Positions 16,064-24,307 of a DNA stretch of 33,737 nt are shown here, in pieces; position 1 is the first letter of the stretch; each line of letters opens with the position of its first letter. A program made the position numbers and the translations under genes. This DNA is from JAFGQE01 sp046484775 (lineage in GTDB: Bacteria > Bacillota > Clostridia > DUPQ01): contig JAWOIG010000097.1 of NCBI GenBank assembly GCA_046484775.1, positions 1 to 33,737 on the forward strand. The letters run 5' to 3'. The notes under the pieces are model-generated. The model did no database searches. It was not told the origin of the DNA and worked only from the letters and a program-made list of their open reading frames with translations.

Positions 16064-17488
16064 TTAAAATCCCAAAAGAGCCGCTTTCACGCACTCATCG
16101 TTCATGACCGCCGCCTTCATTGCATATGTGTTCAGAACCGCCTGGATTCCCATATCCAGAATACCGTCGGCGGGATATCCACGGCTCTTTTTGTAATAGT
16201 TTACAGCCGTGGTCATCTCCGGTCCGAAAACTACATCCATGGGTCCCGTGTAGATGCCAAGCAGGGCCAGAATCCTTTTTGCACTATAGACATCGTAATT
16301 CACGCTTCCCTCGGCATAATCCCTCCTGACTTCTATTATATCTCCGTCAGGTTTGTAATCCATGTAGCCAATGGATGTATCGGTGATAAAAACATCTGGT
16401 TCGACCTTTGCCTTTTCCGATATCAGCCGGCCGGAACTATTGTAAACGCCTGATTCAACTATGTTGAGATATCCCGCGACATATCCTTCGGGAACCTCCA
16501 CTTTTCGGTATTTGATATAGTTAAGCATGGCGCGGACATCGGAGCTGCCTGCCTCCCTGGAGTATTTCAAGAATGCAGAATCAGTGAAAACCGGATATTT
16601 CCGTATATATACTGCTTCGCCTGCCGTGGCCGCTCCGTATGAAGTGCCGTTTACCGCCGCCGCGATTACCTCTCCGGCACCCTTTGTATATTGATTGATC
16701 AACAGGCTCACCTTGAATCCGATTTCCTTCGGGGATGCATTGTATGTTCCTGCCTGAGTCCTGGCGATTGTTCCCCCGGGCACGAGCAGGTCGGCCACCT
16801 TGCTTGCATCGTCTATGTTCATTGACACCATGTCCCTGAGATCGATTATAAGATTGGCTTGCCCGAGTTCCTTCATCGAGTCCAGGGCACCTTTCACCCT
16901 GCCGGCCGTATCACTGTCGAATCCTTTGATTCTCATATAACCCGCATCATCCAGAAAAAGAAAGTCCACCGTCTGCATATAACCGGATGCCGCTCCGATT
17001 CTTTCAGTCCTTATATATCCGGTGTCGCGGTCAATGATTTCCAGAACAGCAGAACCGTTTGTCTGCATATAGGTATTGAATGCGTATATTCCCATGACCG
17101 CCGCATTCTGTTTGTCAACCCTGTGTATTATGTCTCCCGGCTTGATGCCGGCATCATATGCGGGTGAGGAAGGATTGACGGATACCACGATGAACCCGTC
17201 GCGAACTTTTTCAAGCAGCGCCCCGGTGCCTTCGGGCATTGCTTCCATGTCCCTGTCCGCTATTTCATAACAGGAATACTCCGGCATGTTTTCCATGGCG
17301 CCGTTGAACGCCGCTCCCATAATCCCGTCTATTCCCAGCTCTGTCCGATAAAAGGTATTTATGAAGGAAAACAGTCCGTAATAATAATCCTCATAAACGT
17401 TTATGCCCGAAGACGAGAATGATACCGAGCTGATTGCCAGGCACATTGCCAGAATATATATGATTTTAGCGATTCTTTTTTTACCCAT
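16064..17488 (-). CDS. Catalytically inactive S41 protease paralogue (PDZ and peptidoglycan-binding domains)
   Basis: This 474-residue protein has the same order as the protease gene just upstream. It has an N-terminal membrane segment (about 7-27), a PDZ domain (about 92-150; PAYDAGIKPGDIIHRVD), an S41 core with NLIIDLRDM, and a C-terminal peptidoglycan-binding-1-like domain (about 400-455). Aligned to its neighbour, the nucleophile region TASAAE becomes TKGAGE (Gly270 for Ser) and the general-base region YGKS becomes YIRK (Arg296 for Lys). Both members of the Ser-Lys dyad are therefore missing. It begins one base after the upstream stop, with ATG 17488 preferred over an extension inside that gene. 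A role as adaptor or regulator of the active protease is inferred. Confidence 0.85.
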   Translation of the reverse strand: MGKKRIAKIIYILAMCLAISSVSFSSSGINVYEDYYYGLFSFINTFYRTELGIDGIMGAAFNGAMENMPEYSCYEIADRDMEAMPEGTGALLEKVRDGFIVVSVNPSSPAYDAGIKPGDIIHRVDKQNAAVMGIYAFNTYMQTNGSAVLEIIDRDTGYIRTERIGAASGYMQTVDFLFLDDAGYMRIKGFDSDTAGRVKGALDSMKELGQANLIIDLRDMVSMNIDDASKVADLLVPGGTIARTQAGTYNASPKEIGFKVSLLINQYTKGAGEVIAAAVNGTSYGAATAGEAVYIRKYPVFTDSAFLKYSREAGSSDVRAMLNYIKYRKVEVPEGYVAGYLNIVESGVYNSSGRLISEKAKVEPDVFITDTSIGYMDYKPDGDIIEVRRDYAEGSVNYDVYSAKRILALLGIYTGPMDVVFGPEMTTAVNYYKKSRGYPADGILDMGIQAVLNTYAMKAAVMNDECVKAALLGF

Positions 17489-17489
17489 G

Positions 17490-18989
17490 TCAGTCACCGT
17501 TCCTTTCCAGTTGTCCGTAGGCCAACATGAACTGGGGATCCCTGACGGCGTCAAAGAGCCTCTGCCTGTTGTTCAGGGCCCCCTGCGTCGTAAAGTCCAG
17601 CACTCCGTACGGATACAGGCCTTCGTCAGCCTGGAATCTCATGACTGCGGCAAAAGTCGCCTCATCATAATATCCGGTTATCCCGCCGTTATAATAACCA
17701 AGTTCCTTCAGGATGTACTTGGCCTTTTTTATTTGCTCCGACGCCATGCCGACATCGTACTTGTCATAAATCCATATTTCCCTGCCCGTTGTTTCGTCAA
17801 AGGTTATGGGACCGTCGTATTCAATCGAAATGTCCGGCTTTATACCGCTGTTGTTGATCGATCTTCCCAACGGGGTCAGGTATTCCCCTATCGTAAGCTT
17901 GACCGCGCCCAGCCATTCGTCATCATACGGTTCAATGCCCTTAATGGCAAGAGTTCTGATTATTACATACATGTCGCTTTCGCCGGTCTGCGCGGAATAT
18001 TTCTCGTAAGCCTTTTGAGTAAGTATCCTGTATGAAGACTGCACGAGGCTTTTCCCATATGTCGTTTCCCCGACCAGAATACCCCTGCCGTTTTCCTGGA
18101 TTGCCGCCGACAATATTTCCGCAGCGCTGGCTGTATTTTCATTGACAAGAACCACTATCCTGTATTCCCTGTCGTTTTCAGGCGCCATATATGTAAGGTC
18201 GAGATACCCTCCGTAACGAAACTCCAGCTTGACTATCTTCTCATCCGACAGGATTTCCATCGCAGTGAATATGCAGCCCCGCACGGTTCCTCCGCCATTG
18301 TTCCTGAGATCGATGATCAAACCGTCGGTTCCGGTCCCGTCGATCTTGTCAAGAACCTCCCTGAATTCGTCGCCGGTCTTATCGGTGAAACCCGTTATCC
18401 TGATATACGCAGAATCGCCGTACATCGTATAAGCGACCGTTTTTACAATTACATTTCCCCTGGTAATGCTGATGATCTTTTCCGGCCCGGAACCGTTGAC
18501 AAGAACCCCTATTGAAACCTTGGTGTCAATAGGACCTTTTATCCTTGATGCGATATCCTGCAGACTTTTTCCTTCTATTGAATATCCATCCACCGATACT
18601 ATTATGTCGCCGGCTCTGATTCCAGCCCTTGATGCAGGCGAATCAACAAAAACAGCCGTTACATAAGCACCCTTTGCATCTTCAATCATGGTAACGCCTA
18701 TACCGACGAAATTCGCATCCTGATATTCGTCGACCTGGCTTTCATATGCCTCGGTTTCCTGAAAATATGAATATCTGTCGGTTCCGTCCAACGCGCCTGC
18801 GATCAAATTCTTTTCCAGGCCGACCATGTCGACGACCACTGTGGAACGCTCATTTATCAAGTTAAGATAAGCATTGAATATGCCGCTGTCGGTTGAATAA
18901 GCGGCGGCAAGCGGAACTGCGGCGGCAAGAGCCAGCGGCAATATGAACATTATTATTCCCGGAACTCTATTTTTCTTTTTGTTTTTCAA
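17490..18989 (-). CDS. ctpA: Carboxy-terminal processing protease, S41 family
   Basis: This is a membrane-anchored or secreted serine protease of the CtpA/CtpB/Prc group, which cleaves cell-envelope proteins. The 499 residues comprise an N-terminal hydrophobic segment (about 11-30), a PDZ domain (about 93-170; ASRAGIRAGDIIVSVDG), and an S41 core with LIIDLRNNGGG (224-234). The catalytic Ser288 is in NTASAAEI and Lys313 in TTYGKSLVQ, 25 residues apart as usual. A C-terminal peptidoglycan-binding-1-like domain lies at about 415-472. It follows argS by 12 bp and precedes an inactive paralogue by one base. Bacillota homologues act in sporulation signalling or wall-enzyme control; which applies here is unknown. 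Confidence 0.93.
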   Translation of the reverse strand: MKNKKKNRVPGIIMFILPLALAAAVPLAAAYSTDSGIFNAYLNLINERSTVVVDMVGLEKNLIAGALDGTDRYSYFQETEAYESQVDEYQDANFVGIGVTMIEDAKGAYVTAVFVDSPASRAGIRAGDIIVSVDGYSIEGKSLQDIASRIKGPIDTKVSIGVLVNGSGPEKIISITRGNVIVKTVAYTMYGDSAYIRITGFTDKTGDEFREVLDKIDGTGTDGLIIDLRNNGGGTVRGCIFTAMEILSDEKIVKLEFRYGGYLDLTYMAPENDREYRIVVLVNENTASAAEILSAAIQENGRGILVGETTYGKSLVQSSYRILTQKAYEKYSAQTGESDMYVIIRTLAIKGIEPYDDEWLGAVKLTIGEYLTPLGRSINNSGIKPDISIEYDGPITFDETTGREIWIYDKYDVGMASEQIKKAKYILKELGYYNGGITGYYDEATFAAVMRFQADEGLYPYGVLDFTTQGALNNRQRLFDAVRDPQFMLAYGQLERNGD

Positions 18990-19001
18990 AATATACTTCC
19001 T

Positions 19002-20699
19002 TTACATTTTTTCCGGGGCGCTGATACTCAGAACCCCAAGAACATTCTTTATGATGGATAAGGTTGCCTTCACCAGCGCAAGCCTTGCCTCCATCAATTC
19101 CTTTTTCTCCCCCTTCACCCTGCAGGCATTGTAAAAACTATGGAATGCAGTCGCGACATCAATCACATACCTGGTAAGCCTACCGGGTTCAAGCGTCCTG
19201 GCGCTTATGGCGATTTCCTGTGGATACAGGGCAAGAATCCTCATCAAATCCTTTTCTTCATCTTTTTCAAGTGAATCCAGGGAAGGGCATCCTTCAGAGT
19301 CGACATCGACGCCCTCCTGTCCGAGTATCCTGAGCATGCTGCATATCCTGGCGTGCGCATACTGGACATAGAAAACAGGATTCTCATTGGACTGCTTCAC
19401 GGCAAGGTCCAGGTCAAAGTCAAGATGGCTTCCCGAAGCCTTCATGTTGAAGAAAAACCTTGCGGCATCAACTCCGGTTTCATCAAGCAGCTCGTCCAGC
19501 GAAACCGCCCGGCCGGTGCGCTTTGACATTCTCACCGTTTCCCCGCCTCTCATCAGCCTGACCAGTTGGAAAAGAACGAGGTCCAGCCTCCCGCTGTCTA
19601 TACCGAGCGCGGGCATTGAGTTCTTTAGCCTTACCGCGTGGGCGTGGTGATCCGTGCCCAGCAGATTTATAACCCGGTCAAATCCCCTTTTTTGAAACTT
19701 ATTGCGGTGGTAGGCAAGGTCCGAGGCGAAATATGTGGTAAAACCATCTGACTTTACAAGGACTTCATCCTTTTCACTTTCCATCGATCCGCATTTAAAC
19801 CAGAGGGCTCCGTCCTTTTCCATCGTGTGCCCGTTTTCCCTGAGAAATTCAATTGTATCGTCCAGTTCCCCGGAATCATAAAGCGATTGCTCCGAAAACC
19901 AATTGTCAAATTTTATTCCATATCTTTTCAGGCCTTTCCTGATGTTCTCGATATTTGTGGGCAGGGCATATGCAGCAAGCTTTTTCCTTCTGTATTCGGA
20001 AGGCTTGTCCGAAAGGTCCTCAAGACCCGATTCGATGTAGTTCCTCGCATGGTCCATGATATCCTCGCCCTGATAGCAGTCTTCCGGGAACACGACCGAG
20101 TCCGGTCCGTTTATTTGCTGAAGATACCGAAGCTCGAGCGACTGGGCAAACTTCTCTATTTGGTTTCCGGCATCATTTACATAGTATTCCTTTGTTACCT
20201 CATAGCCTGCCTTTTTCAGCACATTCGCAATCAAGTCGCCAAGAGCACCGCCCCTGGCATTTCCCATGTGGAGCGGGCCCGTGGGGTTTGCGCTTACATA
20301 TTCAACCATGACTCTGCGCCCCGCTCCGATATTCAGCTTCCCATAATCCCCGCCCATCCCAAGGATATCGGCAACCGAATCCCGCAGCCATAAGTCGTTT
20401 GCGAAGAAGTTCAGGAATCCCGGGCCGGCGACTTCAACCCTCTCTATGTATGTTCCCGTGAAATCCATTCCGGCGGCAATTATACCCGCGATCTTAACAG
20501 GGGCCGATCTTGCACTGCCTGCCATTCCCATGGCCGCATTGCACGAGAAATCCCCGTGGCTCCTTTCCTTTGGCACCTCGATGTTTATTTCAGGCATAAC
20601 CGTTCCGGTCGGAAGCAATCCTCCGGCGACCGCTTTTTCGATTGATCCTGATACCGCCGCGGCCAACTGCCCGTATATTTTGTCGATGATATATGTCAT
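19002..20699 (-). CDS. argS: Arginyl-tRNA synthetase, class I
   Basis: This enzyme charges tRNA-Arg. The 565-residue product has the additional N-terminal domain (about 1-115) with KERSHGDFSCN. The class I HIGH motif is present as HMGN (144-147) within SANPTGPLHMGNARGG. The KMSKS-equivalent is MSKRTGRAV, and the C-terminal DALR anticodon-binding domain has FYNACRV. It starts one base after the DUF1934 gene, the same pairing as ywiB-argS in Bacillus subtilis. No T-box is present. Confidence 0.97.
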   Translation of the reverse strand: MTYIIDKIYGQLAAAVSGSIEKAVAGGLLPTGTVMPEINIEVPKERSHGDFSCNAAMGMAGSARSAPVKIAGIIAAGMDFTGTYIERVEVAGPGFLNFFANDLWLRDSVADILGMGGDYGKLNIGAGRRVMVEYVSANPTGPLHMGNARGGALGDLIANVLKKAGYEVTKEYYVNDAGNQIEKFAQSLELRYLQQINGPDSVVFPEDCYQGEDIMDHARNYIESGLEDLSDKPSEYRRKKLAAYALPTNIENIRKGLKRYGIKFDNWFSEQSLYDSGELDDTIEFLRENGHTMEKDGALWFKCGSMESEKDEVLVKSDGFTTYFASDLAYHRNKFQKRGFDRVINLLGTDHHAHAVRLKNSMPALGIDSGRLDLVLFQLVRLMRGGETVRMSKRTGRAVSLDELLDETGVDAARFFFNMKASGSHLDFDLDLAVKQSNENPVFYVQYAHARICSMLRILGQEGVDVDSEGCPSLDSLEKDEEKDLMRILALYPQEIAISARTLEPGRLTRYVIDVATAFHSFYNACRVKGEKKELMEARLALVKATLSIIKNVLGVLSISAPEKM

Positions 20700-20700
20700 C

Positions 20701-21114
20701 CTATACCTCTCTGACGCTCATAATGAACTCATTTCGTTCAGCGTCCCTGCCGAATATATCCAGGGAATATACAATCGATACGTCGCCGCCCTTATCGTTG
20801 ATATCCACATTGACTTCAAGCGCCTGGACGCCGATTGTAAAAACCCCGTACTCGGTCGCATAATGGGATGTGTTCTTCTTGCCCACCTCAAATATGAAAG
20901 TGGATGAAACGGTGCCTGTTCTTATAAGCGATACAATTCCCTTTTCCGCTTTCAGAGTGGTCGTCGTTCCCTCCATCCCGGTCATGCCGCTTTCCTTGTA
21001 TGAAATACAATAAGCACCGTTTTCTTGATAAAATCTGCCTTCCGTAACAAGCTCGATGCGACCCTCGCCGCCAAGCCCGCTCTGTCCTTTTACGGAAATC
21101 ATCACATCCTTCAT
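20701..21114 (-). CDS. DUF1934 / YwiB-like lipocalin-fold protein
   Basis: The product (137 residues from ATG 21114) is a small beta-rich protein of the DUF1934 family, of unknown function, commonly encoded next to argS in Bacillota. Visible family features are the ISVKGQ start, GRFYQENGAYCISYKE, and the C-terminal strand pattern VSIVYSLDIFG. The start is uncertain: ATG 21114 has a weak ribosome binding site, a TTG at 21135 extends it by seven residues, and ATG 21102 has AAGGA four bases upstream. It is packed between murI and argS. Confidence 0.8.
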   Translation of the reverse strand: MKDVMISVKGQSGLGGEGRIELVTEGRFYQENGAYCISYKESGMTGMEGTTTTLKAEKGIVSLIRTGTVSSTFIFEVGKKNTSHYATEYGVFTIGVQALEVNVDINDKGGDVSIVYSLDIFGRDAERNEFIMSVREV

Positions 21115-21153
21115 ATCAATATACCCGGCTTTCAAAACATTCTATACCTGCCA

Positions 21154-21960
21154 TCAATACTTTTCAATGTCAACCTGGGCAACAGACACATCATCAATCC
21201 CGAGTATTTCGCTGCACAACGGTTTGAATTTATCGGGGCTGTCGCTTGTATATATGCTGATTATTCCCTTTTCACCGGTGCCGTGCGGACCTATACCATC
21301 AAGCATCCCAAGACGGGCGGCCACGCTTCGTGCGGAATCGATGAGCCTGACCCCGGCACCCACCGTTCTTTGTATTACGTCATGAAGCAACGGATAATGA
21401 GTGCATCCGAGAATCAGCACATCAATACCGGTGCCATTGAATGCCGACAGGTATCTGGATGCTATAAGTTCGGTTATCCTGTCGTCCCAAAGATCCCTTC
21501 CCTCCTCGACCAGCGGTACGAAAAGCGGGCAGCTTTTTTGGAACACTTCGGCATCCGCCCTTATTTCCCTGATTTTTTCAGGATATGCATTGCTTCCAAT
21601 GGTGGCCTGGGTTCCGATCACCCCTATTTTCCCGTTTACCGAAGCCCTTGCGCCGGCCTCTGACCCAGGCGTAAGAACCTCAATCAGTGGGATGTCGAAT
21701 TCTTCGATTATTTCCGGCAACGCATTTGAACTGACCGTATTACAGGCAATGACGACAGCCCTCACTCCTTTTCCCAAAAGGAATCTGATGTCCTGGAATG
21801 CAAACCTTATGATGGTTTCCCTTGATTTTGTCCCGTATGGAGCCCTTCTGCTGTCCCCGAAATACACAAGGTCCTCGCCGGGCATCATCCTGTGTATTTC
21901 CCTTAGCACAGTCAGTCCTCCAAGGCCAGAATCAAAAATGCCGATCGGTTTATTGCTCAT
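21154..21960 (-). CDS. murI: Glutamate racemase
   Basis: MurI makes D-glutamate for peptidoglycan. The 268-residue product has the N-terminal substrate motif IGIFDSGLGGLTV. The two catalytic cysteines are Cys73 in IACNTVSS and Cys186 in GCTHYPL. ATG 21960 has GGGGA about eight bases upstream and is preferred over a longer reading that would begin far inside ddl. Even so it overlaps the end of ddl by 11 bp, so the two D-amino-acid genes are translationally coupled. Confidence 0.96.
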   Translation of the reverse strand: MSNKPIGIFDSGLGGLTVLREIHRMMPGEDLVYFGDSRRAPYGTKSRETIIRFAFQDIRFLLGKGVRAVVIACNTVSSNALPEIIEEFDIPLIEVLTPGSEAGARASVNGKIGVIGTQATIGSNAYPEKIREIRADAEVFQKSCPLFVPLVEEGRDLWDDRITELIASRYLSAFNGTGIDVLILGCTHYPLLHDVIQRTVGAGVRLIDSARSVAARLGMLDGIGPHGTGEKGIISIYTSDSPDKFKPLCSEILGIDDVSVAQVDIEKY

Positions 21961-23047
21961 CGGTTTCATCCCCGCTGTATTCCTTAAGGAAGGCATACTT
22001 ATCCTTTTTTTCAAACGCCAGGTCTATAAGTCCCGAAACAAGTGCCTCGCCTGAGTTTCCGCGGGCTTCCCAAAGCTTCGGATACATGCTTATGCTTGTG
22101 AACCCCGGCATGGTGTTTATCTCGTTCAAATATACGGTGCCATCCTCGGCAAGGAAAAAATCAATCCTCGCTAGACCATGGCAATCAAGGGCCTTGAATG
22201 CCCTGACGGCCGTTTCCTTTATCAGTCCGATGGTTGCATCGTCTATTACCGCGGGAATTATCACCTGTGACCCCTCATCTATATATTTTGCGTTATAATC
22301 ATAAAACTCATTGCAGGGAACGATTTCGCCGACGCCCAGCGCCATGACTTCCTCGTATCCGCCGAAAACCGCGCATTCCAGTTCCCTGCCGGCAACCCCT
22401 TTTTCTATAAGCACCTTCTTGTCATATCTCGCTGCTTTTCGTACGGCCTTTTCAAGACTTCCCAAATCCCCGGCTTTATATATTCCGACGGAGGAGCCTC
22501 CGTTAGCGGGCTTTACAAAAACCGGGAAACCCAGTTTCATGCCCGCCGCCATGCATATTGCAGGCGTGTTTGATTCAATCTCATCCAGTGTTGCGCAGAT
22601 ATACTCAACCTGGGGAATGCCATGGTGTCTGAAAATAATTTTTGCGAAAGCCTTGTCAAAGCAAAGCGCGGAAGAAAGCACGCCACTGCCGACATAGGGA
22701 ATCTGCAATGTCTCAAGCAATCCCTGCAGCACTCCATCCTCGCCGCCAGTACCATGGATGACCGGGAAAACAACATCTATTCCATAAACCGCAAACGTCT
22801 CGCCGGAAATCGCCGCGGCTTTTTTCTTAAGACTGTTGCCTACATGCACCATGCCTTTGCAAAAGGCATCCAGATCCGGCCCGGGATTTTCATATATATA
22901 GAATTCCCCGTTCTTCGCAATCTCAAAAAGTGCAAAATCGTACCTTGATTTATCCAATGACTTAATTATATGCACGGCGGACCTGCGTGAAACTTCGTGT
23001 TCAGTGGAAACCCCGCCAAAGATTATACCGACATTCAATTTTTTCAA
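21950..23047 (-). CDS. ddl: D-alanine--D-alanine ligase
   Basis: Ddl is an ATP-grasp enzyme making the D-Ala-D-Ala terminus of peptidoglycan. The 365-residue product has the start VGIIFGGVSTEHEVSRRSA and the HGTGGEDG loop. The grasp-domain motif VKPANGGSSVGI and the metal site YLNEINTMPGFT are also present. The omega loop reads EFYDYNAKY with the Tyr-Lys pattern typical of D-Ala-specific enzymes rather than D-lactate or D-serine ligases. It begins 12 bp after the flavin-reductase-like gene and overlaps murI. Confidence 0.95.
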   Translation of the reverse strand: MKKLNVGIIFGGVSTEHEVSRRSAVHIIKSLDKSRYDFALFEIAKNGEFYIYENPGPDLDAFCKGMVHVGNSLKKKAAAISGETFAVYGIDVVFPVIHGTGGEDGVLQGLLETLQIPYVGSGVLSSALCFDKAFAKIIFRHHGIPQVEYICATLDEIESNTPAICMAAGMKLGFPVFVKPANGGSSVGIYKAGDLGSLEKAVRKAARYDKKVLIEKGVAGRELECAVFGGYEEVMALGVGEIVPCNEFYDYNAKYIDEGSQVIIPAVIDDATIGLIKETAVRAFKALDCHGLARIDFFLAEDGTVYLNEINTMPGFTSISMYPKLWEARGNSGEALVSGLIDLAFEKKDKYAFLKEYSGDETDEQ

Positions 23048-23059
23048 ACCGACCCTCCT

Positions 23060-23572
23060 TTATTCGTCAACATGACAGGAAGTTACCTCTCCATAGTAAA
23101 TAACATGGTAATTATCATTTGGTTCATAGAATGTTTTTTTAAGATTCTTGTCTAGCAAACCCGGTTCCATAGCCTGCTTATAAACAACCTTGCACTCGAC
23201 ATGAATCCTGCATTTGTCTATAAGCGGAGCGTTTACCGTAGCGGCTTCCAGCGGCTTGAATCCGCATTCCTTGAATTTTTCAATGTCCCTTCCGGATTTT
23301 GTTCCGCACAGGGTCAGTTCCTTCCCCAGTTGGCCGGGGGCGGGAAAACTCACTACGAACTGCCCGGATTTATCAATCAGCCTGTATGTATGCCTTGAAT
23401 ATCTGACCAGTACTATCAGCACGGGCTTGTTCCATATCTGCCCCATGGCAGCCCAGCTTATTGTCATTGTGTTGATTTTATCGCCATAATTGGTCGTAAG
23501 AAAAGCCCCGCCCTTCGACAGCTGTTCCGCTGCCTCTTTTATTACTTCTGTAAATAGTATTTCATTTAGCAT
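23060..23572 (-). CDS. Flavin reductase-like FMN-binding split-barrel protein
   Basis: The 170-residue product resembles the flavin reductase domain family. It has an N-terminal stretch GGAFLTTNYGDKINTMTISWA and a following VRYSRHTYRLIDKSGQFVVS pattern typical of FMN-binding split barrels. In anaerobes such proteins often use flavin with rubredoxin or other partners, but no partner is encoded here. ATG 23572 is preferred because GGAGG lies eight bases upstream and inside the longer reading. An extended -10 promoter lies about 35 bp upstream, so this gene may head the ddl-murI-argS-ctp transcript. Confidence 0.85.
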   Translation of the reverse strand: MLNEILFTEVIKEAAEQLSKGGAFLTTNYGDKINTMTISWAAMGQIWNKPVLIVLVRYSRHTYRLIDKSGQFVVSFPAPGQLGKELTLCGTKSGRDIEKFKECGFKPLEAATVNAPLIDKCRIHVECKVVYKQAMEPGLLDKNLKKTFYEPNDNYHVIYYGEVTSCHVDE

Positions 23573-23605
23573 GTCAACTTCCTCCGGATTCAAATATTGC
23601 TTTTC

Positions 23606-23614
23606 ATTATACCA
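23606..23614 (-). promoter_or_regulatory. Extended -10 promoter upstream of flavin reductase-ddl-murI run
   Basis: On the minus strand the sequence TGGTATAAT supplies a perfect -10 with the upstream TG of extended -10 promoters. No convincing -35 box is visible at 16-18 bp, which extended -10 promoters can lack. It lies between the MgtC gene stop and the flavin-reductase-like gene. Confidence 0.55.
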
Positions 23615-23641
23615 TATCCCGCCGCTGCTGATTCGGCCTTA

Positions 23642-24307
23642 TCAATAATCTATGTCAGCCTTGATAATGCTTTCTTTAAGATAAAGATTCCTTGAGAGAT
23701 CCTTCCATTCAGGATTTCCCTGGCATGATGCATCGAATGTGAATGTGACCGTTTTCATATCCGAACTCTTGGAAAATTTCATTCCATTTATCTTATAACC
23801 GGATTCTTCGAATATTCTTCTTATTTCCTCATCAATATCCTTTGTGTACTCCGCCGTTATCCTTACTTTTCCCGAAGCAGGTTTGATCTTAAGGATGCTT
23901 TCCAGCTTTCTGAATAGAATCAGGCTGAGAAAAATGACAACCGTTGCAATTCCCGACAGAATATAATAACCGGAACCTATCGCTATTCCTATGCATGCCA
24001 CGACCCACAGGGTGGCCGCCGTAGTAAGCCCCTTGACGCTGAATCTCTCCCTGATTATCGTGCCCGCTCCCAGAAAACCTATACCGCTTATTACCTGGGC
24101 CCCCAGTCTTGCCGGATCCATAGTACCCGGCGCGTATTTTTCATAAAGATACTGGGATGTTATCATGACAAGGGCCGAACCTATGCATACCATCATATGA
24201 GTGCGAAGACCCGCGGGTCTGTTCTTGTATTCCCTTTCATAACCTATGATGCCCCCGCAGACCAGGGCCATTAAAATTCTCAGCACCGCGTTGAATTCAA
24301 TGCTCAT
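23642..24307 (-). CDS. MgtC/SapB family membrane protein
   Basis: The 221-residue protein has four to five hydrophobic helices in its first 130 residues with the family motifs GGIIGYEREYKNRPAGLRTHM and GAQVISGIGFLGAGTI. A cytoplasmic ACT-like C-terminal domain follows (about 145-221). MgtC-like proteins are linked to survival at low magnesium and to membrane ATPase control in pathogens, but most homologues are of unknown role. Its ATG overlaps the stop of the GH18 gene by four bases (ATGA), so the two are translationally coupled. Confidence 0.93.
   Translation of the reverse strand: MSIEFNAVLRILMALVCGGIIGYEREYKNRPAGLRTHMMVCIGSALVMITSQYLYEKYAPGTMDPARLGAQVISGIGFLGAGTIIRERFSVKGLTTAATLWVVACIGIAIGSGYYILSGIATVVIFLSLILFRKLESILKIKPASGKVRITAEYTKDIDEEIRRIFEESGYKINGMKFSKSSDMKTVTFTFDASCQGNPEWKDLSRNLYLKESIIKADIDY

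Noticed and set aside
14481..16067. Several plus-strand ORFs of 80-228 residues antisense to the glycoside hydrolase gene
   Set aside because: They are shadow frames with no recognisable domains or ribosome binding sites over a well-supported minus-strand gene.
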